A stretch of DNA of 64,000 bases from Hoeflea_A sp963921345 (GCA_963921345.3 CAWUFE020000007.1:3534001-3598000); one strand, 5' to 3'. Counted from the stretch's first letter, positions 34,127 to 43,602 are shown. Numbers and translations: made by a program. The notes: a model not told the origin generated them from the letters alone.

Positions 34127-36183
34127 CCATCAGACCGACCCTCGCCGCCCCCGACGACGATCCGTTTCTTTGGCTGGAAGACGTCGAAGGTCAAAAGGCG
34201 CAGGACTGGGTCGAGGAGCAGAATGCCCGAACCCTGGCGCGTTTCGGCGACGCATCCTTCGCCGCCGATCGCGATGGGCTCACGGCCATCTTCGACCGGC
34301 CCGACAATCTCCCCTACATCACCCGGCGCGGTGGCCTGATCTACAATTACTGGACCGACGCTGACAATCCGCGCGGCTTGTGGAGGCGCACCACGCTTGA
34401 CGGGTTTCAGTCATCCGAAACGACCTGGGACGTGCTGATCGATATCGATGCCCTGGCAAAAGCCGAGGATGAAGACTGGATCTGGGCTGGCGCGGTAACG
34501 TTTCCGGGCAACCACGAGCGCGCGATCCTGCGCCTGTCGCGCGGTGGCGGCGATGCGGTGGTCCTGCGTGAATTCGACCTGGTGGCGCGGGGCTTTGTCG
34601 AAGACGGATTCTTTCTGCCGGAAGCCAAGGGCGGCGTCGAATGGCTGGATGCAGACACACTGCTGCTTTCCAGCGCCCATGGCGAAGGACGGGCAACCGA
34701 TTCCGGCTATGCCCGGACGGTGCGCCGGTGGCAGCGCGGTACGCCGGTCGAGGACGCGGCGACAATCTTCGAGACGGAGCGGTCCGACCTCTCGGTCTGG
34801 GCCGATGTCGACCGAACTCAGGCGGAGGAAACGGTCTGGTTCATCAACCGTAGCGGTTTCTTTTCCTTTGAATTGTGGATCGGCGATCGCGAAGGGCGGC
34901 AAACCAGGCTCGACTTGCCGGAAGACATCTGGCCGCTGGTCGACGGCGATTGGCTGACATTGATGCCGCGAACCGAATGGACCGTCGGTGGCAGGACCTT
35001 TGCAGCAGGCACAGTCGTCGCCACTCGCTTGTCTTCCTTCGTCGCGGGAGACCGCGGCTTCGAGGTTCTGTTCGAGCCGGAGGAACGAAAGGCGGTACAA
35101 GGCTTCTTCTGGAGCGGCGGACGCCTGATCCTGTCGATCCTCGACAACCTCATGCCGGTGTTCCAGGTGCTCACGCCCTCTGACGATAGCTGGTCGCACA
35201 CAGTTCTTCCGGGTCTGCCGAAGATCGGCGTCGTCAACGTCTCGCGCCTCGACCTGGAGAGCACGGAAGGCGACGGCGAATTGCTGGTCAATGCCCAGGA
35301 TCCGATCACACCACCCTCCCTGTCGCTGATCGAACCGGGGAAGGCGCCGCATTTGCTGCGCAGCGCGCCGAAAGCATTCGATGCGACCGGGCTCGCGGTC
35401 AGCCAGCACGAGGCGGTTTCCGAAGACGGCACCCGCATTCCCTATGTGCAGGTCGGGCCGGCAGATACCGGCGGCGATGCGCCGATCCACCTCACCGGCT
35501 ATGGCGGTTTTCAGATCTCGCAGCTGCCCCACTACAATTCCGCCGTCGGCAAGCTGTGGCTCGAGCGCGGCGGCACCGGCGTCGTCGCCCAGATCCGCCG
35601 CGGCGGCGAATTCGGCCCGACCTGGCATGAAGCCGGGCGGCGCGAACGAAAACAGCTGTCGCATGACGATTTCGCGGCCGTGGCAGCCGATCTGGTGCGG
35701 CGCGGCGTGACCCGCCCGCAACGGATCGCGGCGGAAGGCGGCTCGAACGGCGGCCTGCTGATCGCCAACATGCTGACGCGCTATCCGGACCGTTTCGGCG
35801 CGCTGTTCTGCACCATCCCGCTGGTCGACATGCGGCGCTACACCAAACTGCTGGCCGGCGCCAGCTGGGTCGACGAATACGGCGATCCTGAGAAGCCCGA
35901 AGACTGGGAGTTCCTGCAGCACATTTCGGCCTATCACACCGCTGATGCGGACCGGTCCTACCCGCCGATCCTGCTGGCGACCACCCGGCGCGACGACCGG
36001 GTGCATCCGGGCCACGCCCGCAAAATGGCGGCGAAACTGCAGGCCATGGGCTGCGAGGCGTGGTTCTACGAACCGGCCGCCGGCGGTCATGGCTATGGCA
36101 AGGACAATGCCGAAAGGGCGGCCTTCACTGCGCTCGGATTCCGGTTTTTGCGAGAGGCGATCGGCTGGAACGACGGGTCGTGA
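34123..36183 (+). CDS. Prolyl oligopeptidase family (S9A) serine peptidase
   Basis: 686 residues, no signal peptide. N-terminal FLWLEDVEGQKAQDWVEEQNART is the S9A start motif, followed by a beta-propeller and a C-terminal hydrolase with Ser541 in GGSNGG, Asp624/625 in TRRDDRVHPGH and His656 in GGHGYGKDN. It cleaves proline-containing peptides in the cytoplasm. It is a second S9 enzyme in this window, distinct from the secreted one at 4.5-6.5 kb. Coupled to the histidine phosphatase gene. Confidence 0.92.
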   Translation: MTIRPTLAAPDDDPFLWLEDVEGQKAQDWVEEQNARTLARFGDASFAADRDGLTAIFDRPDNLPYITRRGGLIYNYWTDADNPRGLWRRTTLDGFQSSETTWDVLIDIDALAKAEDEDWIWAGAVTFPGNHERAILRLSRGGGDAVVLREFDLVARGFVEDGFFLPEAKGGVEWLDADTLLLSSAHGEGRATDSGYARTVRRWQRGTPVEDAATIFETERSDLSVWADVDRTQAEETVWFINRSGFFSFELWIGDREGRQTRLDLPEDIWPLVDGDWLTLMPRTEWTVGGRTFAAGTVVATRLSSFVAGDRGFEVLFEPEERKAVQGFFWSGGRLILSILDNLMPVFQVLTPSDDSWSHTVLPGLPKIGVVNVSRLDLESTEGDGELLVNAQDPITPPSLSLIEPGKAPHLLRSAPKAFDATGLAVSQHEAVSEDGTRIPYVQVGPADTGGDAPIHLTGYGGFQISQLPHYNSAVGKLWLERGGTGVVAQIRRGGEFGPTWHEAGRRERKQLSHDDFAAVAADLVRRGVTRPQRIAAEGGSNGGLLIANMLTRYPDRFGALFCTIPLVDMRRYTKLLAGASWVDEYGDPEKPEDWEFLQHISAYHTADADRSYPPILLATTRRDDRVHPGHARKMAAKLQAMGCEAWFYEPAAGGHGYGKDNAERAAFTALGFRFLREAIGWNDGS

Positions 36184-36235
36184 CCGACCTGCCAATCACA
36201 GCAATTTCTCAAACCTTGCTCAAAAGTTAACGCTA

Positions 36236-36255
36236 TTTGCCCGAATTCGGGCAAA
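36236..36255. promoter_or_regulatory. 20-bp perfect palindrome upstream of the glmS group
   Basis: TTTGCCCGAATTCGGGCAAA reads the same on both strands with no loop, 53 bases after the peptidase stop and 39 bases before the small gene upstream of glmS. A loop-free palindrome suits a dimeric regulator's operator better than a terminator. Confidence 0.5.
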
Positions 36256-36294
36256 ACCCTTGCGAATCTCATTCGAATCTCCCATTCAAGGGTC

Positions 36295-36558
36295 ATGGAA
36301 GACCTTGAAACGCTGATTCAGCACCTCGTGCAGACCACCCGGCTCGAGTCGCAAGAGGCGCGTCGCGTGGTGCGCGAGGTGACCGCGTTCTGCAGCGAAA
36401 CGCTGGAGCAATATGTGGTGCGCCGGCATCTGGAGCTGCAGGCCGACCGGCTGGCCAATCCGGCGATCTTCAAGCGTCTGCAAACGGAAATTGAGGCTCA
36501 GCCGTTTCGCGCCGGGCCGGTCAGCGAGCGGCAGTTGCGCCGCATCATTTACGGTTAG
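36295..36558 (+). CDS. Small conserved-looking protein upstream of glmS
   Basis: 87 residues, very charged and mostly helical (LIQHLVQTTRLESQEARRVVREV, then ETLEQYVVRRHLELQADRL). Ends 24 bases before the glmS start with a shared direction, so probably one transcript. I do not recognise the family. It might be a regulator or partner of the downstream glucosamine-phosphate synthase. Confidence 0.6.
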   Translation: MEDLETLIQHLVQTTRLESQEARRVVREVTAFCSETLEQYVVRRHLELQADRLANPAIFKRLQTEIEAQPFRAGPVSERQLRRIIYG

Positions 36559-36582
36559 AGCAATTTTAGGAGAGAGCAGAAC

Positions 36583-38400
36583 ATGTGCGGCATCGTCGGT
36601 TATGTGGGGCGCAAGGACGCGGCACCGATTCTCATGGAAGGCCTGCGGCGGCTGGAATATCGCGGCTACGATTCGGCCGGCATCGCGCTCGCCCGGTCGA
36701 ACCGCCTGAAGCTCTACAAGAGCCAGGGCAAGGTCCAGGCGCTGGCCGCCAACCTGCCGGACAAGCCGCGCGGCAAGGCCGGCATCGCCCATACGCGCTG
36801 GGCGACCCATGGCGAACCCTCCGAAGTCAACGCCCATCCGCATGTCGACGGCGAGGGCAAGATCGCCGTGGTGCACAACGGCATCATCGAGAACGCCGCC
36901 GCGCTGAAGACGGAGCTGGAGGCGCGCGGCGTGGTCTTCCGCTCCGAGACGGACACCGAAGTCTTCGCGCACATGATCGCGGCGTCCGAGGCTGAGACGC
37001 TGGAAGAAGCGGTGCGCCAGACGCTGCTTCGGGTCCAGGGAGCCTACGGGCTGGCGGTCATGTCCGCCGACGAGCCGGACCGCATCGTCGTGGCGCGCAA
37101 CGGCAGTCCGGTGATCCTCGGCCTGGGCAACCGCGAAATGTTCGTCGCCTCCGACGCCGCCGCGCTGGTGAGCCACACCGAGCAGGTGGTCTATCTCAAT
37201 GACGGCGAGATCGCCGTGGTCGGCGCCGAGGGCTTCGAGACCAGCACCCTGGACGCCGCTCCCGTGCACAATACACCGGTCAGCGCGCCGGCCGACCAGG
37301 GCGACTACGACAAGGCCGGCCACGACCATTACATGATAAAGGAGATCGCCGAACAGCCCGACGCCGTGCAGCGGATGCTGCAGGGGCGGCTCGACACCCG
37401 CTTCAACAGCGCCCATTTCGGCGGCCTCAACCTGACGCCGCGCGAGCTGCTCGACATCCGGCGTATCAAGATCCTCGGCTGCGGCTCGGCCTATATCGCC
37501 GGCTGCAACGGCGCCTATGTGATCGAGCGCATGGCCCGCATTCCGGCCTCGGCCGAACCGGCCTTGGAGTTTCGCTACCGCAACCCGGTGATCGAGCCTG
37601 ACACGCTCTACATCGCCGTCAGCCAGTCGGGCGAGACGCTGGACACGCTGATGGCGGTGGAGGAGATCAAGCGCCGCGGCGGCCGCGTCATCGGCATCAT
37701 CAACGTGGTCGGTTCGACCATCGCGCGGGCCTGCGACGGTGGCATCTACCTGCATGCCGGACCGGAAATCGCCGTGGTCTCGACCAAGACATTCACCTCG
37801 ACGCTGGTCGCCTTCGCCCTGCTCGGCCTCTATTTCGGCCGCATCCGCGACCTGGCGCCGACCGCGGGTGAGCGGCTGATCAAGGCGCTGAAAGAATTGC
37901 CCGAGCAGATCAATCAGGTTCTCACCGACACGGCCGACATCGAGGCGGCCGCGCAGTTCTGCGCCAAGGCGCAGGACATGTATTTCATAGGCCGCGGCCT
38001 GGGCTTCCCGGTCGCGCTCGAAGGCGCGCTGAAGCTCAAGGAGGTGAGTTACGTGCACGCCGAGGCCTATCCGGCCTCCGAATTGAAACATGGCCCGCTG
38101 GCGCTGGTCTCGCCCGAGACGCCGGTCGTCGCGGTGCTGCCGGATGACGGCATGCTGGAGAAGAACCTGTCCTCGGTCGCCGAGGTGACGGCCCGCAACG
38201 GCCCGGTCATCGCACTCACCCATCCAGGCATCGATTGCCCATCGGCGAAATTCCACATCCGGGTGCCGCGCAGCACGGTCGAACTCGACCCCATTCTCAT
38301 CGGCATCGCACTGCAGCTGATGGCCTACCACTGTGCCCTGCTGCTCGACCGCGATATCGACCAGCCGCGCAATCTGGCGAAGAGCGTGACGGTGGAATAG
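36583..38400 (+). CDS. glmS: Glutamine--fructose-6-phosphate aminotransferase (isomerizing)
   Basis: 605 residues, AGGAGAGAG upstream. Mature N-terminus CGIVGYVG provides the glutaminase Cys; the class II amidotransferase motifs RRLEYRGYDSAGIA, HTRWATHG and VVHNGII follow. Two SIS domains bind fructose 6-phosphate: CGSAYIAGCNGAYVIE, SQSGETLDTLMA, STKTFTSTLVAFA, GRGLGFPVALEGALKLKEVSY and AEAYPASELKHGPLALV. The first SIS motif has CGSAYIAG where housekeeping enzymes usually have CGTSYHA, so this may be a paralogue. It makes glucosamine 6-phosphate for cell-wall precursors. Confidence 0.92.
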   Translation: MCGIVGYVGRKDAAPILMEGLRRLEYRGYDSAGIALARSNRLKLYKSQGKVQALAANLPDKPRGKAGIAHTRWATHGEPSEVNAHPHVDGEGKIAVVHNGIIENAAALKTELEARGVVFRSETDTEVFAHMIAASEAETLEEAVRQTLLRVQGAYGLAVMSADEPDRIVVARNGSPVILGLGNREMFVASDAAALVSHTEQVVYLNDGEIAVVGAEGFETSTLDAAPVHNTPVSAPADQGDYDKAGHDHYMIKEIAEQPDAVQRMLQGRLDTRFNSAHFGGLNLTPRELLDIRRIKILGCGSAYIAGCNGAYVIERMARIPASAEPALEFRYRNPVIEPDTLYIAVSQSGETLDTLMAVEEIKRRGGRVIGIINVVGSTIARACDGGIYLHAGPEIAVVSTKTFTSTLVAFALLGLYFGRIRDLAPTAGERLIKALKELPEQINQVLTDTADIEAAAQFCAKAQDMYFIGRGLGFPVALEGALKLKEVSYVHAEAYPASELKHGPLALVSPETPVVAVLPDDGMLEKNLSSVAEVTARNGPVIALTHPGIDCPSAKFHIRVPRSTVELDPILIGIALQLMAYHCALLLDRDIDQPRNLAKSVTVE

Positions 38401-38469
38401 GGATCGTCCGATGGCCGACACTTTGCATGCCGGGAACCATCTGTCTCACTTTCACGCGGGAATGAAAAA

Positions 38470-38838
38470 ATGATTGGATATGTCTCGGTTGGGACAAACG
38501 ACATCGCCGAGGCCGGGCGCTTTTACGACGCGCTCCTCGGCGAGATCGGCGCTCAACGCATCAGAGAATCGAATTCTCATATCGTGTGGGCGACCGGGCC
38601 TGGCGGGCCGGCTTTTTCCGTGTTCGAACCGCACGAAGGCGAACCGGCAACGGTAGGCAACGGCGTCATGGTCGCACTCGCATGCGACAAACCGGAAACC
38701 GTCGATCGGCTCTATCGCCGGGCTATCGAACTGGGAGCGAAGGATGAAGGTCCGGCCGGTCCGCGCGGCGACCGCTTCTATGCCGGATACTTTCGTGACC
38801 CCGATGGCAACAAACTCAATTTCTTCTGCCTGACGTAG
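38470..38838 (+). CDS. VOC-family (glyoxalase/bleomycin-resistance-like) protein
   Basis: 122 residues. Starts IGYVSVGTNDIAEAGRFYDALL and ends YFRDPDGNKLNFFCL, the paired beta-alpha-beta-beta-beta units of the vicinal oxygen chelate fold. Metal ligand positions (N-terminal His is Ser/Thr here, C-terminal Glu is Asn) are not the canonical glyoxalase I set. Function is unknown; possibly a resistance or isomerase protein. Follows glmS by 69 bases. Confidence 0.82.
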   Translation: MIGYVSVGTNDIAEAGRFYDALLGEIGAQRIRESNSHIVWATGPGGPAFSVFEPHEGEPATVGNGVMVALACDKPETVDRLYRRAIELGAKDEGPAGPRGDRFYAGYFRDPDGNKLNFFCLT

Positions 38839-38953
38839 CCGCGACGGTTGGACCGAGTTTCGCTGCGACACACAACCGCCGAATTCCGGATCAGCACCCA
38901 GGTGGTTCGCCGTGTTGATGCGGTAGAGCGCTCGTCCCGGCATCGGGCGCCGC

Positions 38954-39829
38954 TCAATGGTCTGCGAGGCCCGCGAGCGCCGATCGCATGACGTCCGCGT
39001 CGGGACTGACGCCGGTCCAGTGCTCGATGCCGATCCGCCCCTGGTCAACGAGCATGCCCAGACCATCGATCGTCCGGCAACCGCGACCGTCCGCCTCGCG
39101 GAGGAGCCGGGTTTGCGGCGGGTTGGGAATGACATCGGCGACGACCATGTCGCGCGACAGCGTATCGTAGTCGATGGCAAGCTCTTCCTCGACATTCGGA
39201 AAAAGCCCGATCGACGTGGCGTTCACCACGATGTCGGTGGCCGCCGGCACCGCATAGGTTTCCGGCCAGGGATGGAAATCGGCCTGCAACAACCCGCCGA
39301 CGGCATCGGCAACGGAGGTATTGAGCAGGCGGACCAGTTGCACGCCGCGTTCGCGACCGCGATTGACGATCGCCAGCCCGCGGGCGCCGGCCAGCGCCAG
39401 TTCGACCGCTATGGCGCGGGCAGCGCCGCCGGCACCGAAAATCACGATATCCCTGCCGGCGGGATCGATTACCGGGCGAAGCGAGCTGAGAAATCCCTTG
39501 CCGTCCGTGTTCTCGCCGATGAGACGGTTGTTGCGCCGAACGACGCAATTCACGGCTCCCATCAGCGCCGCCGATTCGCCCAGGCCGTCGAGATGCTCGA
39601 TCACCGCCACCTTGTGGGGCGTTGTGCAGTTGAAGCCGGCAAACCCCATCGCCCGGGCGCCCTGAACGGCATCGCCGAGACCTTCGGGGGCGACCTCTAT
39701 CGTGAGGTAGCGCCAGGGCAGAGCGTGGTGCCTGAAGGCCGCTTCGACCATGATTTCACTTGGATTTTCGGCGACAGGCTGTCCGAAAACGCCGACCAGG
39801 TTGCGCTGGAAATTCATTCCGTCGGTCAT
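38954..39829 (-). CDS. Shikimate dehydrogenase-like protein (AroE family)
   Basis: 291 residues with GGAGA upstream. Substrate-domain motif FAGFNCTTPHKVAVIEHLD with the catalytic Lys, GENTDGKGF, then the NAD(P) loop FGAGGAARAIAVELALAG and VVNATSIGLFPN. The starting block GVFGQPVAENPSEIMVEAAF differs from housekeeping AroE (SPSPxxHN is changed). Being the last gene of a sugar-type ABC operon suggests a catabolic dehydrogenase for quinate/shikimate or another cyclic polyol, rather than chorismate synthesis. Confidence 0.82.
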   Translation of the reverse strand: MTDGMNFQRNLVGVFGQPVAENPSEIMVEAAFRHHALPWRYLTIEVAPEGLGDAVQGARAMGFAGFNCTTPHKVAVIEHLDGLGESAALMGAVNCVVRRNNRLIGENTDGKGFLSSLRPVIDPAGRDIVIFGAGGAARAIAVELALAGARGLAIVNRGRERGVQLVRLLNTSVADAVGGLLQADFHPWPETYAVPAATDIVVNATSIGLFPNVEEELAIDYDTLSRDMVVADVIPNPPQTRLLREADGRGCRTIDGLGMLVDQGRIGIEHWTGVSPDADVMRSALAGLADH

Positions 39830-39861
39830 GTGAATACCGTCTCCAAGTCAGACGCCCGCCA

Positions 39862-40911
39862 TCAGTTGTTGCGGCTGCGCGATTTCACATAGGTGTCGAA
39901 GGCCACCGCGGCGACGATGATGATGCCGATGACGATCTGTTGCCAGAACGGTTTGACGTTCATCATGACGAGGCCGTTGAGCAGCACGCCGATGAGAAGC
40001 GCGCCCGCCGCGGTACCGATGACCGATCCAATCCCGCCGAACAGGCTGGTCCCGCCGATCACCACGGACGCGATGACGCGCAGTTCGAAACCGACCCCGG
40101 CAACGGCTTCCGCCGAGTTTAACCGTGCGGAGAGCACGAACCCGGCCAGCCCCGCACAGAAACCAGTGATGGTGTAGACGCTTGCGATCACGAAATTGAC
40201 GTTGATGCCGGAAAGGCGGGCGGCCTCGGGATTGGCTCCGACGGCATAAACGCTGCGGCCGTAACGCGTGTAATTGAGGACATACCAGGCAACGCCGGTT
40301 GCCGCGACTAACAGGATGACGGGAACCGGAATGCCGAGGATCTCGCCCCGTCCCCACCATCGATATGCCTGGTCGAACCCGCTGACCGGGCCGCCATCTC
40401 CGACCAGCAGAGTGATGCCGCGAAACAGCGACATCCCGCCCAGAGTGACGACGAAGGGAGGCACCTTGAATATGGTCGTCGTGAATCCCTGCAGCGCCCC
40501 CGCTGCGGTCCCGAACAGCAGGGCGGCGGCGAACGCCCAGAACCACCACAGCCCTTCCTGCTGATCGCTGCTGAGCGAAAACGACTCGCTCTGCCCGCCG
40601 GTGACGAGCGCAGCGGCGATGATGCCGGAGGCCGCCAGAACCGAACCGACGGACAAATCGATGCCGGCGGTCAGAATGACGAATGTCATGCCGATTGCGA
40701 GCATGCCGAAAATGGAAACTTCGGTGAGGATGTTGACGATGTTGCGCGGCGACAGGAACCGCTCGTTCGCGGTGGCGAAGACGGCGACGAGCACCACCAG
40801 AAAAATCAGGGGCGCCAGCTTGGCCAGCACCGCCGTCCAGTCGATTCGATCCCCACGATCGCCTGGCCGCGGCGTGTGACGAATGTTGTCTTCGGCATTG
40901 TCGTTCATCAT
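39862..40911 (-). CDS. Sugar-type ABC transporter permease (RbsC-like)
   Basis: 349 residues from the ATG at 40911, which overlaps the ATPase stop as ATGA. About ten membrane helices; the family motifs TAGIDLSVGSVLA and GGTSLFGGIGSVIGTAAGALLIGVLLNGL are clear. It forms the channel of a ribose/inositol-type importer. The order on the minus strand is binding protein, ATPase, permease, AroE-like dehydrogenase. Confidence 0.92.
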   Translation of the reverse strand: MMNDNAEDNIRHTPRPGDRGDRIDWTAVLAKLAPLIFLVVLVAVFATANERFLSPRNIVNILTEVSIFGMLAIGMTFVILTAGIDLSVGSVLAASGIIAAALVTGGQSESFSLSSDQQEGLWWFWAFAAALLFGTAAGALQGFTTTIFKVPPFVVTLGGMSLFRGITLLVGDGGPVSGFDQAYRWWGRGEILGIPVPVILLVAATGVAWYVLNYTRYGRSVYAVGANPEAARLSGINVNFVIASVYTITGFCAGLAGFVLSARLNSAEAVAGVGFELRVIASVVIGGTSLFGGIGSVIGTAAGALLIGVLLNGLVMMNVKPFWQQIVIGIIIVAAVAFDTYVKSRSRNN

Positions 40912-42467
40912 CGGGCAACTCCATCGACGGCGTGCTGGGCCGTTTGAATTTCTCCGGGCGTCATGCATCGCATGAGGACTTCCTCGTCGGCCTCTTCGCG
41001 GGAAAACTCGCCGGTCAGCCGGCCTTCGCACAGCGTGACAATTCGGTCGGACACGGTCAGGATCTCCGGCATCTCGGACGAGATGACGATGATCGCAATG
41101 CCGTTGTCGGCAAGATTGAACAGGATGTCGTGGACCTGGGCCTTGGCGCTGACGTCAATCCCGCGGGTGGGCTCGTCGACGATCAGGATTTTCGGCGCCC
41201 TTGCCAGCCAACGGGCGATCAGGACTTTCTGCTGGTTCCCACCGGAGAGCTTTCCGATCGGCTGCTGCGGTCCGCTGACCTTGATATCGAGCCGTTCCCG
41301 GTTCGCCTCGAAGATCTTCTTCTCGGCCGTCGCATCGATGATCCCGAGCCGGGACGACAACTGCTTCAGGGACGCCATGGACATGTTCTGCCGGACGGGT
41401 AGATCGATGAAACACCCATGCTTCTTGCGGTCTTCGGTCACAAGTCCGATGCCATAGGAGATCGCATCCAGCGGGCTTCTGATGTTGGCAGGCTTGCTGT
41501 CGACGCGGATTTCGCCGTTACGCTTGCCGTCGGCGCCGAAAATCATCCGTATGGTCTCGGTCCGCCCGGCACCGACGAGCCCGGCAATGCCGAGGATTTC
41601 GCCGTATCTGACCATGAACGAGACGTCGTCGACCACCGTCGCGTTCGGATCGCGAAGATTGGGCAGACTGGTCAATCCGGCCGCTTCCAGGGCGGTTTCG
41701 CCGGTCTTCGCCTCGCTCCGTCGCCGGAAAAGGTGGCTGAGCTCGCGACCCACCATCGATCGGATGATTCCGTTTTCGTCGGTATCGGCAACTGCGCCGG
41801 CGGTCACGAGCTTGCCGTCGCGCAGAACCGTGTATCGATCGCAAACCCTGAAAACCTCCGACAGGCGATGGGTGACGTAGACGATGCTCAATCCCTGGTC
41901 CTTCAGACCCCTGACGATCTCGAGCAAACGATCGACCTCGGAGCCGCTGAGGGCGGCGGTCGGTTCGTCCATGATGATCAGTTTCGAATCGAGAGACAGG
42001 GCCCTGGCAATCTCGACCATCTGCTGCTCGGCAACGCTGAGGCTGCTGACCAGGCGCATCGGGTCGACGGACAGGCCGATACGAGCCAGGGCTTCCCGCG
42101 CACCGCTGCGCATCCGGCGGTAGTCGATGCCGACCAGGCCTCTCGGTTCGCGGCCGAGATAAATGTTCTCGGCCACGGTCAGCGGCGGAATGAGGCTGAA
42201 CTCCTGATAGATGGTGACAATGCCCGATTGGCGCGCTTCCAGCGGATTTTCGCATTTCAGGCGCTCGCCGAAGAATGTCAGTTCGCCCCGGTCGGCGGGC
42301 TGGGCGCCGCTGAGGATTTTCAGCAGGGTGGATTTCCCGGCACCGTTTTCGCCCAGCAGCGCGTGGACCTCCGCCGGCCCGACCGTGAAATCGACATCCT
42401 CGAGCGCAACGACGCCCGGAAAGGTCTTGGTTACACCCGATGCCTTGAGGATCGGCGTCTCGGCCAT
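40908..42467 (-). CDS. Sugar-type ABC transporter ATP-binding protein (RbsA/MglA-like)
   Basis: 519 residues made of two fused ATPase modules. Module 1: GENGAGKSTLLKIL, LSVAEQQMVEIARAL and LIIMDEPTAAL. Module 2: a degenerate Walker A (GLVGAGRTETIRMIFG), LSGGNQQKVLIARWLA and ILIVDEPTRGID. This tandem arrangement is diagnostic of RbsA/XylG/MglA-type importers. It powers uptake together with the adjacent permease. Confidence 0.94.
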   Translation of the reverse strand: MAETPILKASGVTKTFPGVVALEDVDFTVGPAEVHALLGENGAGKSTLLKILSGAQPADRGELTFFGERLKCENPLEARQSGIVTIYQEFSLIPPLTVAENIYLGREPRGLVGIDYRRMRSGAREALARIGLSVDPMRLVSSLSVAEQQMVEIARALSLDSKLIIMDEPTAALSGSEVDRLLEIVRGLKDQGLSIVYVTHRLSEVFRVCDRYTVLRDGKLVTAGAVADTDENGIIRSMVGRELSHLFRRRSEAKTGETALEAAGLTSLPNLRDPNATVVDDVSFMVRYGEILGIAGLVGAGRTETIRMIFGADGKRNGEIRVDSKPANIRSPLDAISYGIGLVTEDRKKHGCFIDLPVRQNMSMASLKQLSSRLGIIDATAEKKIFEANRERLDIKVSGPQQPIGKLSGGNQQKVLIARWLARAPKILIVDEPTRGIDVSAKAQVHDILFNLADNGIAIIVISSEMPEILTVSDRIVTLCEGRLTGEFSREEADEEVLMRCMTPGEIQTAQHAVDGVAR

Positions 42468-42497
42468 GTCCCGTCCTGCATATTAGAATGTGCGGAT

Positions 42498-42523
42498 GGG
42501 GCGCCGGAGCTCTTTCCGGCGCC
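42498..42523 (-). terminator. Intercistronic hairpin after the binding-protein gene
   Basis: GGGCGCCGGA and TCCGGCGCCC form a perfect 10-bp stem with a 6-base loop, between the periplasmic binding protein stop and the ATPase start. Such hairpins commonly protect binding-protein mRNA and reduce read-through, giving more binding protein than transporter. Confidence 0.65.
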
Positions 42524-42540
42524 CGGTTCCGGGAGGCGCG

Positions 42541-43500
42541 CTACTTGACCTCGCCGATGCGCTCGGATTCGTCCAGATTGTCGGCGCTGATCATCTTTGG
42601 CGTGATCAGGTTGACCACCTTTTCAGGGCGCTTGCCGTCGGTGAGGTAGGCGTTCATGATCTGAACCGCGGTCCTGGACTGAAGGCCCGGGAACTGGTCG
42701 ACCGTGCCCGCCAGACCGCCGTCGCGCACCGCCAAGAGGGCTTCCGGACCGGCATCGAAGGCGACGATCCTGATGTCGTTTTCAAGTCCCAGTCCGCGCA
42801 GCGCTTCGAGCGCACCCAGTCCCATTTCGTCGTTGGCGGCAACGATGACATGCGGCAATTCGGATTTGGCCATGCCGGTCAGGATCGCGTTCGTGACATT
42901 GAGGCCCTCGTCGCGTTTCCAGTTGGCGGTCTGCTCGGCGATCACCGGATACTTGTCGCTCTTGGCGTCGACGATGTTGTGCAGGCCCTTGTTGCGATCG
43001 ATGGCGGGGCTGGCGCCGGGCTGCCCCTGCAGGTTCACGATCCGCGCGCCATCCGGGTAGTTCTCCAGCACCCAGCGACCCTGGGCTTCGCCACCGGCCA
43101 CGTTGTCGGCGCCGACATGAGCGAGCAGGCCGTCGACATTGTCGACACGGCGGTCGATCGTGACGACTGGAATATCGGCGCCGATCGCGTCCTCAATCGC
43201 GGTCGCCAAGGCATTGACGTCGTTCGGGCTGATGATGATGCCGTTCAGACCCTGCACAATGGCATTTTCGACATCGGCCACCTGCCGCGGGGACTCGTTG
43301 CGGCCGTCGGCCTCGATGACCGAGATGTTGCCGATCTTCTCCGCTTCGTCGTTGATCTCCGCCTGCATGTGCACGAAGAACGGAAACTGAAGCGACGGCA
43401 GGGATGACATGATCCTGAATTCGTCTGCTTGAGCTGCCGCAATCCCTCCCAGGCTGATTGCCGCAGCAACCGCCAATCCACCGATGGCTCTCATTCTCAT
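42541..43500 (-). CDS. Sugar-type ABC transporter substrate-binding protein (RbsB-like)
   Basis: 319 residues from ATG 43500, with an excellent AAGGAGGAG site; upstream in-frame starts are weaker. Signal peptide MRMRAIGGLAVAAAISLGGI with cleavage near AQA-DEFRI. Periplasmic-binding-protein type I features: QGLNGIIISPNDVNALATAI, VVTIDRRVDN, GARIVNLQGQPGASPAIDR, IVAANDEMGLGALEAL. Ligand probably a sugar, cyclitol or related polyol. First gene of the operon and preceded by tandem repeats that look like GntR sites. Confidence 0.92.
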   Translation of the reverse strand: MRMRAIGGLAVAAAISLGGIAAAQADEFRIMSSLPSLQFPFFVHMQAEINDEAEKIGNISVIEADGRNESPRQVADVENAIVQGLNGIIISPNDVNALATAIEDAIGADIPVVTIDRRVDNVDGLLAHVGADNVAGGEAQGRWVLENYPDGARIVNLQGQPGASPAIDRNKGLHNIVDAKSDKYPVIAEQTANWKRDEGLNVTNAILTGMAKSELPHVIVAANDEMGLGALEALRGLGLENDIRIVAFDAGPEALLAVRDGGLAGTVDQFPGLQSRTAVQIMNAYLTDGKRPEKVVNLITPKMISADNLDESERIGEVK

Positions 43501-43557
43501 CGTTGCTCCTCCTTCAAAAGGGTTGGTCATTGTCGCCAACACTCAACGAACAATTTG

Positions 43558-43602
43558 ACTTATGCATGCAAAATGCATATTTCCAACTTATGCATACAAA
43601 AT
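43558..43602. promoter_or_regulatory. Tandem 17-bp repeats, candidate GntR operator
   Basis: ACTTATGCATGCAAAAT at 43558-43574 and ACTTATGCATACAAAAT at 43586-43602 differ at one base and start 28 bp apart. Each has a TATGCATA-like near-palindromic core, the kind of site bound by FadR/GntR dimers. They lie between the divergent binding-protein and GntR genes. Confidence 0.6.

Noticed and set aside
36286..38421. 711-codon open frame on the minus strand
   Set aside because: Antisense of glmS, which has all amidotransferase and SIS motifs.
43558..43602. CRISPR-like repeat pair
   Set aside because: Only two short copies with a palindromic core in a divergent promoter; an operator is a better reading. 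No CRISPR array or cas gene was seen anywhere in the window.
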